A DNA stretch of 64,000 nucleotides from NCBI RefSeq assembly GCF_021869535.1, contig NW_026262690.1, positions 13,755,501 through 13,819,500 on the forward strand. The letters run 5' to 3'. Numbering within the stretch: the stretch's first letter is position 1; each line of letters begins with the position of its first letter. Shown here one piece after another: positions 46,990 through 57,755 of the stretch. A model generated the notes under the pieces. That model did no database searches. It was not told the origin of the DNA and worked only from the letters and a program-made list of their open reading frames with translations. Position numbers and translations under genes: made by a program. The stretch is from Mytilus californianus. Taxonomy: Eukaryota; Mollusca; Bivalvia; Mytilida; Mytilidae.

Positions 46990-48855
46990 TTATTTTGTGT
47001 TAACTTATATATTGAAAATATGTCATTGACTGTTACTGTAAGTCTGAAGTTTTGTAGATTTTCAGGGCCTTTATAAACCATTTGTGCACTTAATATTTTT
47101 TTTTTGCAGTAAGTTTGTTTTTTGAGAAATTTTTAATGTAGGGATTCTGTTAATTATTAATCTGATTGTAATAAATACAAAGAGATTTCTCCTTTTTAAA
47201 CAATTAAATCCAAATAATTCCTTGGATGAAGTTGGATTTTTTTCACTTTTAATTGAATGAATACTCTATTGTAAAGTTTATTATTTAAGATCACTTTGAT
47301 TATGAACTTTTTTTGCAATATGTAATACTCTTAGATGTGTATAAGTTATATTTCAATACTCATCATGAATATTTGTCAGAAACAAACGACCTTTATGTAG
47401 TTTAAAACAGTGATACATTTGTTGTTCTGACATAATGATTAGTTTTAAAATGCTCATTTTTGTTGTTCAATTGTTGAAAGTTGCATATACATTTTTGTAG
47501 ATATTTGAAATTAAATACTCAATTCAAACACATTTTTTACCATTTTATCTCTTTATTTTTCTTGTAAAATTGGCATTTCCCTTTGAAAAGGTAATAAGTG
47601 TTCTAACTCTAACACAGTATGTTGTATAAAAATAGAATTTAGTCTAAATTTAAAGATTTCATTTTTTTTTCAATGATATACAAAGTTTCCCAAAAAGAGA
47701 CAATTAATTTCTCAAATTTTAAGTAAGGCATCTTAAGCTTTTATACATCTACACAGAAATCCTACCATTGAGTATCAATGATTTTTATATCTTGAACTTT
47801 AAATGGTCTTTAAATTCTAATAGTCCCTTTCATTATGATAATACATGTACTTGTTGATACTCTTATGTCATATATAGTGTACAGAAATATTTATAGAAAA
47901 CATAATTATATGTTTGCAGTCTAGTCCATTAATTTAGGTGACCAGATAAATCAGCACATTTTTGTTGACGTATATCATCAGATTTATGGTGTGAACTGCT
48001 TTACTTGCCATGCTTGCCAGCATTCTATCTTACTTAGCCACATGATATATATATAATTTTAAGATATTGTATTAAAAATTTATGTTATTTGACAGCAATA
48101 TTAAAAAAAGATTTCACTGAAAATATTTTGCATAAATGGGTAAATGTGCATTTCATGCAATGAACAGAAAGGGTTGTAAAACTTTCTACATTGTCAAAAT
48201 CTACATATTAGTTTAACATGTGGTAAAATTTTATACTTATATCAATGTATTATTTTTTGAAGACATTAAACCTGGTTTACACATTGTTACAGTTGATTTA
48301 TTGGAAGGTTGAATTTAGGAAAGTTATTATTATGATTAGAGAGCTGTTGAAAATTGAAGGACCTATTGTATATATGGCCACCGGCTAATTCTGATATTTT
48401 ATAAAGTACTCAAGTGAGAAAATGTTGCTTCAGTCTCAATGTCCAGCAAACCCTACTCAGATTTCAACAGCTTTCTGATTATAGTATACCCAGTTTCTTG
48501 CCACTGAATTGTTAATGTAATGAAGATGTTGTGGTAAACACATATTGCCAATAAATGTTATCTTAACAGAGGTTGTCATGGAAATATTTTTACTAAGCTC
48601 ATTATTTAACATAGATGAATAATTTGAATGGGGGTTCTGGGGTCAGATAGTAAACATTTTTAGGATATGGTTTATTATAACTAATTTAGGAAAAACGTGT
48701 TTATCATTTTGTGTTTACAGATTGTGTCTGATGTTTTTATTGGTTGTTTTATTTGTACTTAGTACAGATCTAATGAGTCTAGTCCCTTTTCAACGGTACT
48801 ATTAGTTTTGAATTTGCATTGGAGTTAGGTAGTTATGTTATGCTTTTTATATTTG
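46990..48855. other. No recognised feature
   Basis: About 1.9 kb of AT-rich DNA; no supported gene or repeat. Confidence 0.5.
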
Positions 48856-48859
48856 ATTT

Positions 48860-49440
48860 TTTATTACGGCTGGGGCATTAAGTTTTACTCTTGTCCGTCT
48901 GTACGTACGTACCAAAGTTGGTTTCTGTTCTCTAACTTTAGTTTGCCTCAACCAAATGTTATGAAACTTATACACAATGCTTATTACCACAAAATAAAGA
49001 TAAAGTTTGAATTTTGGTGGCGTCACTTTAACCGTTCTAGAGTTATGCCCCTTTACAAATGGAAAAATTGCTGAATTTTTCGTTTCCATTCTCTAACTTT
49101 AGTTAGCCTCAACCAAATGTTATGAAACTTATACACAATGCTTATTACCACAAAATAAAGATCAAGTTTGAATTTTGGTGGTGTCACTTTAACCGTTCTA
49201 GAGTTATGCCCCTTTACAAATGGAAAAATTGCTGAATTTTTTGTTTCCTTTCTCTAACTTAAGTTTGCCTCAACCAAATGTTATGAAACTTATACACAAT
49301 ACTTGTTACCGCAAAACTCAGATCAAGTACAAATTTGGGTAGCGTCACTTTTACCGTTCGTTAGTTATGTTCCTTTACAACTTTATATGATATGCAAGCG
49401 GGGGCGTCATCTGTGTCCCATGGACACATTCCCCATTTAT
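48860..49440 (+). repeat. Dispersed element C, long copy (three units)
   Basis: TTGTCCGTCTGTACGTACGT at 48893, then three units of about 175 bp with TTCTCTAACTTTAGTTTGCC and TTACAAATGGAAAAATTGCT. It ends CCCATGGACACATTCCCCAT near 49436. Overlapping ORFs of about 80 codons on both strands are repeat shadows. Confidence 0.85.
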
Positions 49441-49770
49441 TTACTATAATAAATACTATGAATATCTTAAAATTTTGTCCTGTTAACACAGACTATTTTG
49501 TGTCATGTATATGACCCAGGTCCCTTTTGAGTCTGAAATAAAGATTATCTTATCTTATCTTATTTTGATAGTTTGTGCTATTGATCTGGATTATACAGAA
49601 GGTTGAGCACCCCACCACATTCATTATGTACCTGTCCCAGGTAAGGAGCCTGTAATCCAATGGTTGATGTGTGCAATAATTGCTTTTCAGCCTAAATCAA
49701 GTCAAATTTTAATCTCTTTAAAAATGTTTAAATAGCAAGCCTTAAGATTGATTGATTGTTGCTTGCTTGT
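49441..49770. other. No gene; small repeat pieces
   Basis: ATCTTATCTTATCTTATTTT occurs near 49542 and a GATTGATTGTTGCTTGCTTG dispersed-repeat start near 49747. Confidence 0.4.
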
Positions 49771-49774
49771 CATT

Positions 49775-50188
49775 CAGTGCCAAGACTAGACATACAGTGC
49801 CAAGACAAGACATCCAGTGCCAAGACTAGACATACAGTGCCAAGACAAGACATCCAGTGCCAAGACTAGACATCCAGTGCCAAGACTAGACATCTGGTGC
49901 CAAGACTAGACATCCAGTGCCAAGACTAGACATCCAGTGCCAAGACTTGACATCCGGTGCCAAGACTACACATCCAGTGCCAAGACTAGACATCCAGTGC
50001 CAAGACTTGACATCCGGTGCCAAGACTAGACATCCGGTGCCAAGACTAGACATCCGGTGCCAAGACTAGACATCCAGTGCCTAGACTAGACATCCAGTGC
50101 CAAGACTAGACATCCAGTGCCAAGACTAGACATCCAGTGCCAAGACTAGACATCCAGTGCCAAGACAAGACATCCAGTGCCAAGACTA
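49775..50188. repeat. 20-bp minisatellite, ~20 copies
   Basis: The unit CAGTGCCAAGACTAGACATC is kept at exactly 20 bp throughout; variants are CAAGACAAGACATC, CATCCGGTGCC and CATACAGTGCC. It directly follows a dispersed repeat start whose family core is CCAGTGGCAAA, so the array may have grown out of that element. Confidence 0.97.
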
Positions 50189-50265
50189 AAGGAAACACAG
50201 TACAGTTACATGTTGTTCAAATGGAACCATTTGTAAATGCAAAAGTTTCAAAATTTGCTTTATTA

Positions 50266-50535
50266 TTCATCACACAATCCATGCTCTGGAATGACACTCA
50301 TCACACAATACATGCTCTGGAATGACACTCATCACACAAAATATGCTCTGGAATGACACTCATCACACAAAACATGCTCTGGAATGACACTCATCACACA
50401 AAACATGTTCTGGAATGACATTCATCACACAAAACATGCTCTGGAATGACACTCATCACACAATACATGCTCTGGAATGAAACTCATCACACAAAACATG
50501 CTCTAGAATGACACACACAATACATGCTCTGGAAT
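50266..50535. repeat. 31-bp minisatellite, ~8-9 copies
   Basis: The unit is close to ATGCTCTGGAATGACACTCA then TCACACAATAC; ATGCTCTGG occurs at 50281 and 50312. Confidence 0.95.
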
Positions 50536-50879
50536 AAGACGCATCAGGAACGAAACTTATGCTAAATTAGATAAAGTGAAAAGAATAGTTTGTGGAATTG
50601 CATCAATACTAAGAGATGCAATTAAGGCAACTGATTCCAATATCTTTACACAGTTGTAAGTCAAGACGTCCTGTTTCCAAAAGTGAAGGAAACCAAATTA
50701 GAAATACTAAATTTCGTCACAAAGATTGAATTGTATTACTTATCAATATAATTGGTTTCTTTCCAACGCATCTTTTACTAACAGCCGCGAACATGTTGAT
50801 TTTGCTCATAACCAGAATATGTATGAGAAATTATCTCATTTGCCTTGTGTCATTGATCAGAAATACCTTTAAATTATAG

Positions 50880-51030
50880 AAGGTCGGGAAGATGGTCTAG
50901 CAATTTATTCTTGACTGCTGAAGATGTCGGTGGCAAATATTACATGCATAATCGGAAAAAGAACCAACTTAAAGATAAAATCAAGTATGTAGGTGAACCA
51001 AAGGGATGGTTGAGAAATTTTATCATACTG
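50880..51030 (+). CDS. Candidate 151-nt internal exon
   Basis: AAATTATAG precedes and a consensus donor GTAAGTAAAG follows. After one leftover base, 50 codons are open: RSGRWSSNLFLTAEDVGGKY, YMHNRKKNQLKDKIKYVG, EPKGWLRNFIIL. The composition is protein-like and less AT-biased than the flanks. The acceptor's pyrimidine tract is weak. It cannot join directly to the candidate at 46794-46955 because the phases differ (0 out, 2 needed), so at least one more exon would be required. No family recognised. Confidence 0.33.
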
Positions 51031-51530
51031 GTAAGTAAAGACCTGCTTTACAAGATAATAAATTTCGCATTGAAAGTGCCAACTATGGAGGGTATTAAAA
51101 TAATTCTCTCTCAAAATAGGGCATCATAAACGTTCAAATGCCGAACGTACTTGACATAGAATTTTAAATCAAACGTAGGAAAAGGACACCATTTCATCAG
51201 TGGTCTTACTGTCTGAAAGGGGTGTCTTGGTATCCAACTAATAGTGGTTACATGTATATATATGTATATATCACTGCAGTCCTATATCTGAGAGACTAAT
51301 TAGACGAATCACTACAGACGAGGAAGCAGCACTCGTAAACAAACAAACAAATGTTTCGTGAAAATAAAAAACAAACAAGTAAATATGTAAATAAATGAAT
51401 ACAATATTTCCTGCTAGACTATACAATCACTGGTAAACAATCGTTGAATGATTATGTAACACAAACATTTTGCTCTTGCTTTGCTACTGTAGCTTATACT
51501 TATACATGGTTCCGTTAAAGTAATGGACAA
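51031..51530. other. Intergenic / 3' flank of the channel gene
   Basis: No feature recognised; would include the 3' UTR of the minus-strand gene at 51531. Confidence 0.4.
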
Positions 51531-53011
51531 CTATGGTTTCCATGCGCTACTATTTTTGGCGTTTGCCTGCATTATCATAGTATGAAGTCTGTATGCATAA
51601 GGATTGTATTCTCTGTTACGACTAGCAAACACAGGATAATGTCCGGTTGTCTGCGGATTGACGTCCATATATTTTACAACCGGTCGCCTGCCCTGGCCGT
51701 CTTGTTTTCTTGTAGTTGGAGTTGAACTTCTTGGCGTCCATTTGCCAATGTCTACCGAGCTTATACTTCTTGGTGTCCGTTGAGAACTGTTAAAACTTGA
51801 CAGTCGAGATGAATTTTTTATAGTCTTTAAATCTTGGACCATTTTTCTTGTCATTAAACGAGGAGTAAGATAACAATCGGGATCGTAATGATGTACTTTG
51901 TTTCTTTTCGTGGGTCTGTCCGTTCTAGATCGAAAACTCATTCTGCTAATGACAGAATCTGTGGCGCTTATCATGGAAACTGTATCCGATTCATCTTTCC
52001 TATGCGCGAAGCGAACTTTTGATTTATTGCGTCCTTTTCCTCGAGTTTGCTTTCTAGTTTTATATTGTTCACAAGTCAGTCGAAATTTCTTAAGCTGTTC
52101 TGGTTGAAGAACTGGGAAATGCTTGTCCATGATTGTTTCTTTGCCTGGTGTAGTCCCATCAGGGACTCCATACTTCCTTGACAAGGATCTTGCAAGTCCA
52201 GAATCACTGCAAAGATGTGTGTTGTCTTCACAGAATCGCGAAAGTAGAGAAAAATATCTTGTGTTAAATGATTCTTGGACGCAGTCAGCAAGTCTGCTAT
52301 CCATAGCACCAGGAACATGTATATAGAAAAACGTTGAGGAATATTTGACTTGTTTTCCAATCATTATCAAACCGGAAAACGTGCAGATTAAGACGAGCGA
52401 TAAAAATGCTATGTTTATATACCAAACTGCTCTTAGAAATGTCGATGTTGGAATACTACATTGCGCAGACGCATACGTACGAGGGTTAATCCTTGTAACA
52501 CAGAGAAATGTATCTTTGAATATTACTAGATCCGGATATAGTAAAAACACTTGACCAATAATCCAAGCGTGACAAAAGATAATAACAACAACCCACTTCA
52601 ACGTGTATAAAACGTAAATTTTTGGCATTTTTACCATAAGGATAGACAAGATAAGTTCTAGAAAATTGTCAAGCTCCCTGTGCAGAGTTGTTTCATTAAC
52701 TGTCTGGCGTCGTATGCCTTTATCGTACATCCGATAGTAGTCGGTAAGTGTATTTGATTGGTCAATAACGGCTATAATTTGATTTTTTAGGTTCTTCCCG
52801 AAACACCATGACCAGATGAGTAAAGGTAAAACCATAGATAAAGCCTCGCATAATGTTATAACGGGGAATATCTTGTGGGGTAGTACAGATCCAAGTTTAA
52901 ACTGTCCGTTTGCAAACTCGATAGATGCAGTGAAGTTGTTCCAGCAGAAATCGTTCACATTAACACCAGGCCATGAGCCTGAACCTGTTTCATAACAGTT
53001 GACTTTATCCA
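51531..53011 (-). CDS. Pannexin/innexin-like channel subunit, exon 2
   Basis: The acceptor TTTCATTTGTAG ends at 53012; joining to exon 1 (55838-55970) restores a GTG valine codon and gives a ~537-residue protein. Residues 45-93: first extracellular loop with C50 and C67 (NCYETGSGSW...NDFCW). TM2 at about 94-115 has the family's helix proline (VLPLLIW) after LPHKIFP, close to LHKFFP-type sequence in pannexins. TM3 is at about 183-203, the second loop has C215 and C229, and TM4 (WYINIAFLSLVLI...) is at about 240-263. The 274-residue tail is basic and Ser/Thr-rich. The family forms gap-junction channels or plasma-membrane ATP-release channels. It lacks the YYQWVP signature common in innexins, so it is divergent; LRRC8-type proteins share the fold, but no leucine-rich repeats follow. 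The tail is longer than in most members. Confidence 0.8.
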
Positions 53012-55837
53012 CTACAAATGAAACAAATTATAGTCACACTTTGAATACAAAATATTTTAGATACACAACAACTACAAATAAAATAAATAATACTCACACT
53101 TTGAACAGATATGAAAGTAACACTACTTCGTTCTTATTATTTTTCATTAAATATTTTTAAAGGTTCTTAAGGTTAAGGTATTAATCGTGTTTAAATCATT
53201 TTTGGGCATATTTGATACTGTAAGTATAGTTTGATTTAAGTGTAAACTAGACAAAGTGATGGCCCCCCCCAAAAAAAATAAAAAATCCACTCTGAAGTAA
53301 CTGTATTATAACAAAGTCAATGTGAGACTTTCTTTGAGATATTATTGTGTCTGGGAGACACAAATGATGCCCCCGCAAATGCAAAGTTTCATTTTAAAAT
53401 ACACAAAGTTGAGCATGGGAGCACATACGTTTATGGTTCACTGTAGGACTACCTCTTATACAAATAAATACTCCAAAAATGACAAAGTTCAACTTTCTCC
53501 CAAGAGAGCAATTATTAATAAAATCAAAACCCTGACCACGTGCACACCTTCAATATATGTACAAACAGCTAGCAAAGTGAAAACTTCCTAGCATTCAAAC
53601 TGTAGGAGGAGTTATCCGGAAATGCTATGCACCTCTTATGCAAGTATATACTCCAAAAATGAAAAAGTTCAACTATCTCCCAAAAGAGCAAATATTAATA
53701 AAAATCAAAACCCTGACCACATGCACATCTTCAATATATGTACAAACAGCCAGCAAAGTGAAAACTTCATAGCATTCAAACTGTAGGAGGAGTTATCCGA
53801 AAATGCTATGCACCTCTTATGCAAGTATATACTCAAAAAATGACAAAGTTCAACTATCTCCGTAAAGAGCAAATATTAATAAAAATCAAAACCCTGACCA
53901 CATGCACACCTTCAATATATGTACAAACAGACAGCAAAGTGAAAACTTCCTAGGATTCAAACTGTAGAAGGAGTTATGCGGAATAACTATATACCCATAA
54001 TGGGACGGACAGACGGAAGGACGGAAGGACAGACGGACGGACAGGTGTATAACAATATTCCCCCCAACTTTCAGTTGCGGGGGCATAAAAACTGAATTGT
54101 TACCTTCGGTCTAACAAATACTTATGTATAATGTACATCGGAAAATATCAGTTCCTTTGTAAGTTCTCCCCTATGGAAGTGCCCGGTTCGGACAATCCTA
54201 ATATCTTTAATTTTTTTAATATCAAATTTTAAGGTCAACAACATATGGAATCACAGAGGGAATAAACCTTTGCTATTTGAATTTTATTTCTGTTGAATGG
54301 GTAAAAAATGGTATTCACAGAATCAATTCAGAAAGAAAAGAACAATTTCATAAACAGCACCATGCAGGTGGTGTTCAATTCATTCTGTAGAAATTACTGA
54401 CTTCCAGAGCACTTGAAATTATTTTTGAGTTCAAGTTGGGCTCGCCATCTTTCAGTTTTTAGTCTCATGTTATAAATTTTTTTTTTTTTTAATAATTTCT
54501 CTTATTGATCATGAACTTGTCTTTCCCTTCAATTTGTGTGTGTGACTTTTTTTGCTTGTATTTTTTATCCTCTGAATGACCCTTTGTATGTTAGAACTAC
54601 TATAAAGGTGCATATAAACAATTCAGTACTTACCGAGATACAAGAAAAATCAGAGATTCGAGTATTTACTGAGATACAAGACAACCAATGAGATCAGGGA
54701 TTCCAGTATTTATCGTGATACAAGACAACCAGTGAGATCATAAAGTACTTACCGAGACACAAAACAACCAGTGAGATCAGGCAGTACATGCCGAGATTAA
54801 GATAAACAAAAAGATCAGAGATTCCTCTAAATGACCATTTGTATGTTAAAAATACTATAAAAGTGCATATAAATAATGCAGTACTTACCGAGATACAAGA
54901 AAAATCAAGGATTCCAGTATTTACTGAGATACAAGACAACCAATGAGATCAGGGATTCCAATATTTATCGTGGTAAAAGACAACCAGTGAGATCATAAAG
55001 TACTTACCGAGACACAAGACAACCAATGGGATCAGGAAGTACATGCCGAGATTAAGATAAACAATGAGATCAGGGATTCCAGTATGTACCGAGATACAAG
55101 ACAACCAATGAGACCAGGGGTTTCAGTATTTACCGTGATACAAGACAACCAATGATATCATGGAGTACTTGTCTAGAAACAAGACAACCAATGAGATCAG
55201 GCAGTACATGCCGAGACTATGATAATTAATGAGATCAGGGATTCCAGTACTTTCCGAGATATAAGACAAACAATGAGATCAGGCAGTACTTGTCAAGAAA
55301 CAAGACAAACAATGATATCAGGCTGTACATGCCGAGATTAAGATAACCAATGAGATCAGGGATTCTAGTACTTACCGACATACAAGAAAACCATTGAGAT
55401 CAGGCAGTACTAATCAAGATACAAGACAACCAATGAGATCAGGGAGCACTTACCGAGATACAAACAAACAATGAGATCAGGGGTTCCAGTACTTACCGAG
55501 ATACAACACAACCAATGAGTTCAGGCAGTACTAACCGAGATTAAAATAGTTACCGAGATGCAATGCTACCAATCCAATGGGTCAAGGGATTCGTGTACTC
55601 ACCGAGATACAAGACAACCAATGCTATCAGGCAGTACTTACCGAGATACAAGACAACCAATGAGATTAGGGGTTCCAGTACTTACAGAGATACAATATAG
55701 CCAATGAGATTAGGCAGTACTTACCGACAACCAATAAGATCAGGGGTTCCAGTAATTACCAAGATACAATACAACCAATGAGATCAGGCAGTACTTACCG
55801 AGATACAAGACAATCAATGAGAGCAGGCAGAACTTAC
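53012..55837 (-). other. Intron of the channel gene (2826 nt)
   Basis: The donor GTAAGT follows exon 1 at 55837 and the acceptor TTTGTAG ends at 53012. It contains a dispersed-repeat array (53225-54090) and a tandem array of donor-bearing units (54600-55837). Confidence 0.8.
53225..54090 (-). repeat. Dispersed element, reverse copy with three ~180-bp units
   Basis: CACCTCTTATGCAAGTATAT and ACCTTCAATATATGTACAAA recur about every 180 bases (about 53450, 53630, 53815). The right end is a GGACGGAAGGACAGACGGAC tract and GTTGCGGGGGCATAAAA. The head (53225-53420) matches 7800-8010 in reverse. Confidence 0.85.
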
Positions 55838-55870
55838 CGAGATACAAGACAACCAATGAGATCAAGGATA
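54540..55870 (-). repeat. Tandem array of an exon-end plus 5' splice site unit
   Basis: Read on the minus strand the ~39-bp unit is CTCATTGGTTGTCTTGTATC then TCGGTAAGTACTGCCTGAT: the last ~25 nt of exon 1 followed by its donor. About 30 units are present. Those nearest the exon are cleanest; farther units vary in length. About a dozen keep GTAAGT or GTGAGT (for example near 54629, 54885, 55003, 55446, 55491, 55607, 55650, 55722, 55794 and 55833); others are mutated to GGCATGT, GGAAAGT or GTAAAT. Exon ends at 55838, 55799 and 55760 are exactly 39 nt apart. A larger duplication relates 54580-54720 to 54835-54965. Confidence 0.9.
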
Positions 55871-55970
55871 AAATGCCAACGATTGGAACCATCAAATACT
55901 TCACTATCTTGTCAACAAAAATGTCCGTTGTAGGTTCGAGAGCGTTGTCACAAGAACATGCAGATCCCAT
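55838..55970 (-). CDS. Pannexin/innexin-like channel subunit, exon 1
   Basis: Forty-four codons plus one base, from ATG 55970 (context GACGAAATGGGA, a good start) to donor CTCG|GTAAGT. The cytosolic N-terminus begins MGSACSCDN, matching the N-myristoylation consensus (Gly2, Ser6) with neighbouring Cys5 and Cys7 that could be palmitoylated. Residues about 24-44 (KYLMVPIVGILSLISLVVLY) form TM1, completed by the LVDKVNC join to exon 2. Reading past the donor stays open for 32 more codons (GKFCLLSLIVLYL, GKYCLISLVVLYL, GNYWNP, stop), because the intron starts with copies of the exon end. A weak TATA-like ATTTAAATA lies about 145 nt upstream. Confidence 0.8.
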
Positions 55971-56815
55971 TTCGTCAATCTGTAGATCTTTTGTTGGATT
56001 CCAGCAAAGATGTGTCCTTGCTCAGATCATATTTCATACAAGTGAAAATTGAAGACGATACTGCAGTGTTTTACATATTAACGCGAATCATTAGTGCTGG
56101 AGAAATCTAGGGTATTTAAATTTGGTACAACTTTACTCTTTAACTTATTTTGACATATTCTGTTAGTTTCAATAGCCATTGAACATATTTGATAATGTTT
56201 GTTTGTTATTTGATAATGGCAAAAGAGTAATTGCTGTATAACTAGCTCTTGCATTTGTGAAATAAAGAAAGTTATGAGTCAATATTTGTTGACGTATCTA
56301 CATATACCCTGTAGTTTGATAACAAATAACCTTTAGTTTCCTTTTATATTTCTCAGTTTTGTTGTTGTTTTTTTTTAAATAATGAAGTTTGAATAGGAAA
56401 ATTTTCTTCTATTGCAAGTCTATCAAAAAAGTCTTAAAAGAAGCGAAAAATTGATAGCTTGATGATATGTTTTATTACACAGTTGATCATGTTATCTTTG
56501 GAAGATCTTGGATAAACGTCAATGGGACAGCAACATAACAATACGAATTCATAATTAATAACAGTTTCGAGCAGTCGATATTATCTTAAAGCATAATATG
56601 TTTGAACAAGTAATCACTCAGAGAACACAGTCGAAAATATCTAATACATATGTACCATTTATTGTTTTAACCAAAATGACCTTTGTGTTTTGGACACGAC
56701 AGCTATATGCCCCCTCTAGCGTTGTAGTATTTTATACATGTATACCATATATTATTTAAATCAACTGTTGGCCACGACGGCTACATTTACATTGTACTAT
56801 ATGGTTATTGCATGA
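55971..56815. other. 5' flank of the channel gene; nothing definite
   Basis: No clear promoter motif beyond the weak TATA-like sequence near 56115 on the minus strand. Confidence 0.4.
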
Positions 56816-56912
56816 ATATTGGTGAATATTGTCCCGAGTAGATTTTTTATTGCACGAGAGTGCAATATATATACTACGAGAGAGAATATTCACAAATAAT
56901 CATGCAATAGTC
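56816..56912. repeat. Small foldback element
   Basis: ATTGCATGAATATTGGTGAA at about 56807 faces TTCACAAATAATCATGCAAT near 56888-56910. A central TATTGCACGAGAGTGCAATA palindrome lies near 56850. Confidence 0.8.
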
Positions 56913-57032
56913 CTTTTATTGTATAGCAAAGCTTGAAAAATGTTTGAAACATATTTTTGTCACTATTGAAGAAGCTTTAATTACACTGTATGGCATGGTA
57001 TTGGTTGCCAAAATTTGATATTTTTCATTTAA

Positions 57033-57515
57033 ATGGAATATTTCTTATTTAATTGGTATATTTCTTCATTTAAATGCAATATTTTTTATTCAGATGGTAT
57101 AATTTTTCATTCAAATGGTATAATTTTTCATTCAAATGGTATAATTTTCGTTCAAATGCAATATTTTTTATTCAGATGGTATAATTTTTCATTCAAATGG
57201 TATAATTTTTCATTCAAATGGTATAATTTTTCATTCAAATGGTATAATTTTGCATTCAATTGGTATTATTTTCGTTCAAATGCAATATTTTTTATTCAGA
57301 TGGTATAATTTTTCATTCAAATGGTATAATTTTCGTTCAAATGCAATATTTTTTATTCAGATGGTATAATTTTTCATTCAGATGGTATAATTTTTCATTC
57401 AAATGGTATAATTTTTCATTCAAATGGTATAATTTTCGTTCAAATGCAATATTTTTTATTCAATTGGTATAAAATGTCATTTGAATGCAATATTTTTTAT
57501 TCAATTGGTATAGTA
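57033..57515 (+). repeat. 21-bp array of element D, copy 1
   Basis: The unit ATTCAAATGGTATAATTTTT C alternates with CGTTCAAATGCAATATTTTT TATTCAGATGG variants, about 22 units. Since 21 is a multiple of three, plus-strand ORFs appear (IIFHSNG cycles); these are not genes. Confidence 0.92.
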
Positions 57516-57755
57516 GTTTTTTTTATTTATATGCAATAATTGCATTATGGGAAATTCTTTGACGTGATAAGGTCAAATTTGCAACAACGTTTGTGATTGG
57601 TCGGTAATTGTTCGGATTTCTCCCCTTTCTTTCTAAACTTTCAGGAGTGACCAAGAATTAAAAAACGCGTCAGAATATCGCCCCTCTAACTAAATTTGAC
57701 GTTCGTGCGAGTTCGTGCACTGGCTGTTAATGCCAATAATGGCCAGGACGAGCAA
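57516..57755 (+). repeat. Conserved flank of element D, copy 1
   Basis: TGCATTATGGGAAATTCTTT, TTGCAACAACGTTTGTGATT, GGAGTGACCAAGAATTAAAA, ATCGCCCCTCTAACTAAAT and GTTCGTGCGAGTTCGTGC all recur in reverse at 61565-61755. Confidence 0.9.

Noticed and set aside
49775-50535. Regular short repeats as a CRISPR array
   Set aside because: The units are contiguous tandem copies without unique spacers, in eukaryotic sequence.
51898-52554. Plus- and alternate-frame ORFs inside channel exon 2
   Set aside because: Shadows of the pannexin/innexin-like frame.
54694-54939. 81-codon minus-strand ORF with hydrophobic segments
   Set aside because: It is read-through of the donor-unit array in shifting frames, not an independent gene.
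57033-57472. Plus-strand ORFs with IIFHSNG repeats
   Set aside because: 21-bp repeat keeps the frame open by length; AT-rich simple array.
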